This document shows, piece by piece, positions 63,039 to 64,000 of a stretch of 64,000 nt of DNA (position 1 is the first letter of the stretch; every line of letters begins with the position of its first letter). The DNA comes from an uncultured bacterium. Lineage in GTDB: Bacteria; Vulcanimicrobiota; Xenobia; Xenobiales; Xenobiaceae. The notes beneath the pieces were generated by a model, which searched no databases, was not told the DNA's origin, and saw only the letters and a list, made by a program, of their open reading frames with translations. The translations under genes and the position numbers were made by a program. Location of the stretch: positions 1 to 64,000 of the forward strand of contig CAKTUZ010000007.1 in assembly GCA_934621605.1 (NCBI GenBank). Direction: 5' to 3'.

Positions 63039-63210
63039 TGCCCGACACGAACTATCGGGGCCTTACTCCGACTGTCGGCCAATAGTCGTATTTTTTACTA
63101 TTGACAACAGCTTTTGTTAATACCTAAGAAAAATGGTTTTTCCTTCTTTTCTTCTCGAAGGTTTTTGCTTATAATCAGAGATTGCTCCCATATAACATTA
63201 ATAAGAGCTT

Positions 63211-63229
63211 AAAAATAGAATCTATTTTT
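63211..63229. repeat. 19-nt palindrome after the dnaG stop
   Basis: AAAAATAGA-A-TCTATTTTT is a perfect inverted repeat with a single central base, 4 nt past the dnaG stop. It could be a protein-binding site or a very weak AT-rich terminator. Confidence 0.4.
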
Positions 63230-63233
63230 ACTT

Positions 63234-64000
63234 TCAACCTCGCAATATCTTTTGCAAATTCATGTATTCAAGATATAGAGGATCATCCTCTGCTAAATTT
63301 CCGCTGGCCATTCTGTCCAATACTTGATATTTAATCTTTTCCAAAGATTTTTTTAGATTTTCATTCCTTACATCGGAAGCCAATTGGATAACATCCTCAA
63401 AATTGGAGTCCAAACGATCGTAAGCCATAATCTCAGTAAGTTTAGCGCCATCAGTCTCTGAAGCCTCTTCGCCCAAAAGTTTGGTAATACTGATAGGTAC
63501 TTTTTGCTCATCGAGCAGCCAAAGTTTTTCGAACCAATGGCGTAAATATTCATCTTCTATCAAACTTGGAGTAATTATCTTTTTAACTTGTTCTAGCCAT
63601 TCAGGATGAGCAGTACATAAACTAAATAATTTTTCTTCAGTATTAAGAAGACGATTGCGAGATACCGGTGCATATATATACTGAGAGGCAATTTGACTGC
63701 GACGACGATGCAAATATAAGATCAGTTTACTTTCGGAAAAACCGCTGTAATAAGCCAATTCGCGAACATACGCATCACGGCGTACCGGATCTTGGATTTT
63801 TTCAATAAACGGAAGCACACGCTTAACGAAATTTTCTTTGCCTTCAGGAGTTGTCGTATCTGTCAACTTTAACTGCCGCTCAATCACGAATTTAACGATA
63901 CCTATTTTTTTGTTGAGGACTTCTTCAACCGATTGGCGACCATGAGCAGCCATAGAATCAGGATCTTCTCCTTCAGGCCAAACTACAGTCATAACCTGCA
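63234..64000 (-). CDS. dnaG: DNA primase, C-terminal part (runs off the window)
   Basis: Only the C-terminal 255 codons or so lie in the window; the frame is open to the edge. The visible part starts in the Toprim domain with VVWPEGEDPDSMA (the DPD motif), then 'EKIQDPVRRDAYVRELAYYSGFSE' and the helical C-terminal domain that contacts the replicative helicase. DnaG makes RNA primers at the replication fork. Followed by rpoD, a pairing seen widely. Confidence 0.9.
   Translation of the reverse strand, partial: QVMTVVWPEGEDPDSMAAHGRQSVEEVLNKKIGIVKFVIERQLKLTDTTTPEGKENFVKRVLPFIEKIQDPVRRDAYVRELAYYSGFSESKLILYLHRRRSQIASQYIYAPVSRNRLLNTEEKLFSLCTAHPEWLEQVKKIITPSLIEDEYLRHWFEKLWLLDEQKVPISITKLLGEEASETDGAKLTEIMAYDRLDSNFEDVIQLASDVRNENLKKSLEKIKYQVLDRMASGNLAEDDPLYLEYMNLQKILRG

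Larger units (their letters stand above)
62755..63233. other. dnaG-rpoD intergenic region with rpoD leader
   Basis: 479 nt. It holds a minus-strand promoter (63009-63038), a terminator-like hairpin in the leader (62842-62880) and an AT-rich palindrome just after the dnaG stop (63211-63229). No further gene is seen. Confidence 0.5.

Noticed and set aside
63102..63130. TTGACA on the plus strand between dnaG and rpoD, considered as a promoter
   Set aside because: The bases 17 nt downstream (CTAAGA) are a poor -10 and no plus-strand gene follows.
1..64000. Search for tRNA, rRNA, CRISPR arrays, insertion sequences and attachment sites
   Set aside because: Reading by eye found no TPsiC-type arm with cloverleaf, no regular spaced repeats, no transposase and no integrase. 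A tRNAscan or CRISPR search would settle it.

Overview
The window carries a chromosomal segment of a bacterium of roughly mid GC with very few mobile or foreign features: no insertion sequence, prophage, CRISPR array, tRNA or rRNA was recognised. A complete division and cell wall (dcw) run, a MurE with the DNPR signature of meso-diaminopimelate ligases, an HpnD-like isoprenoid synthase, a lipoprotein and secreted pseudopilin-like domains point to a diderm (Gram-negative type) bacterium. Many proteins are longer than their textbook relatives (GlmS, MurG, FtsQ, FtsW, a DegT enzyme). The mix does not match any well-studied phylum I know, so an uncultivated lineage is likely; I cannot place it more precisely.

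Layout. 0.1-1.5 kb: HpnD-like squalene/phytoene synthase family enzyme with a small membrane transporter. 1.5-4.3 kb (minus): a CYTH-GT2-Rossmann fusion protein, an esterase and a small Cys protein. 4.7-9.3 kb (plus): a 42-codon Cys/Lys-rich ORF, a PilZ-like protein lacking the usual ligand motif, and an 1161-residue GlmS. 9.4-13.2 kb (minus): a histidine-kinase-like protein with a degenerate ATPase domain followed 4 nt later by a receptor Ser/Thr kinase with an extracytoplasmic ligand-binding domain. 13.2-17.1 kb: a lipoprotein behind a long structured leader, then 1.3 kb without genes but with a near-consensus promoter and many hairpins. 17.1-33.6 kb (minus): dcw cluster rsmH-ftsL-ftsI-murE-murF-mraY-murD-ftsW-murG-murC-ftsQ and an MBL-fold hydrolase.

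34.3-43.1 kb (plus): the most unusual block, an FAD oxidoreductase, a DegT/DnrJ-type PLP enzyme with a repetitive tail and four different radical SAM proteins, two with a B12-binding-like N-terminal domain. It looks like one pathway for an unidentified small molecule, lipid or surface glycan. 43.5-51.1 kb: a zinc-ribbon protein behind a long leader, TsaC/Sua5, DUF2760 plus an Hsp70-like chaperone, and an aminotransferase-heparinase pair. 51.2-56.1 kb (minus): a CHAP-domain protein without a signal peptide, two paralogous zinc-ribbon helical proteins and an unknown protein with a hydrophobic segment, at least three of them with their own terminator. 56.3-64 kb (minus): a TGS/uridine-kinase-like nucleoside kinase, a DEAD-box RNA helicase, a double pseudopilin-like secreted protein, rpoD, and the 3' end of dnaG running off the edge.

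How they work together: GlmS feeds amino sugars to the Mur pathway; the dcw genes build and divide the wall; the DegT, heparinase and CYTH-GT2 genes suggest surface polysaccharide work; the radical SAM block is the best candidate for an undescribed system. All assignments rest on reading motifs by eye; no database search was run.
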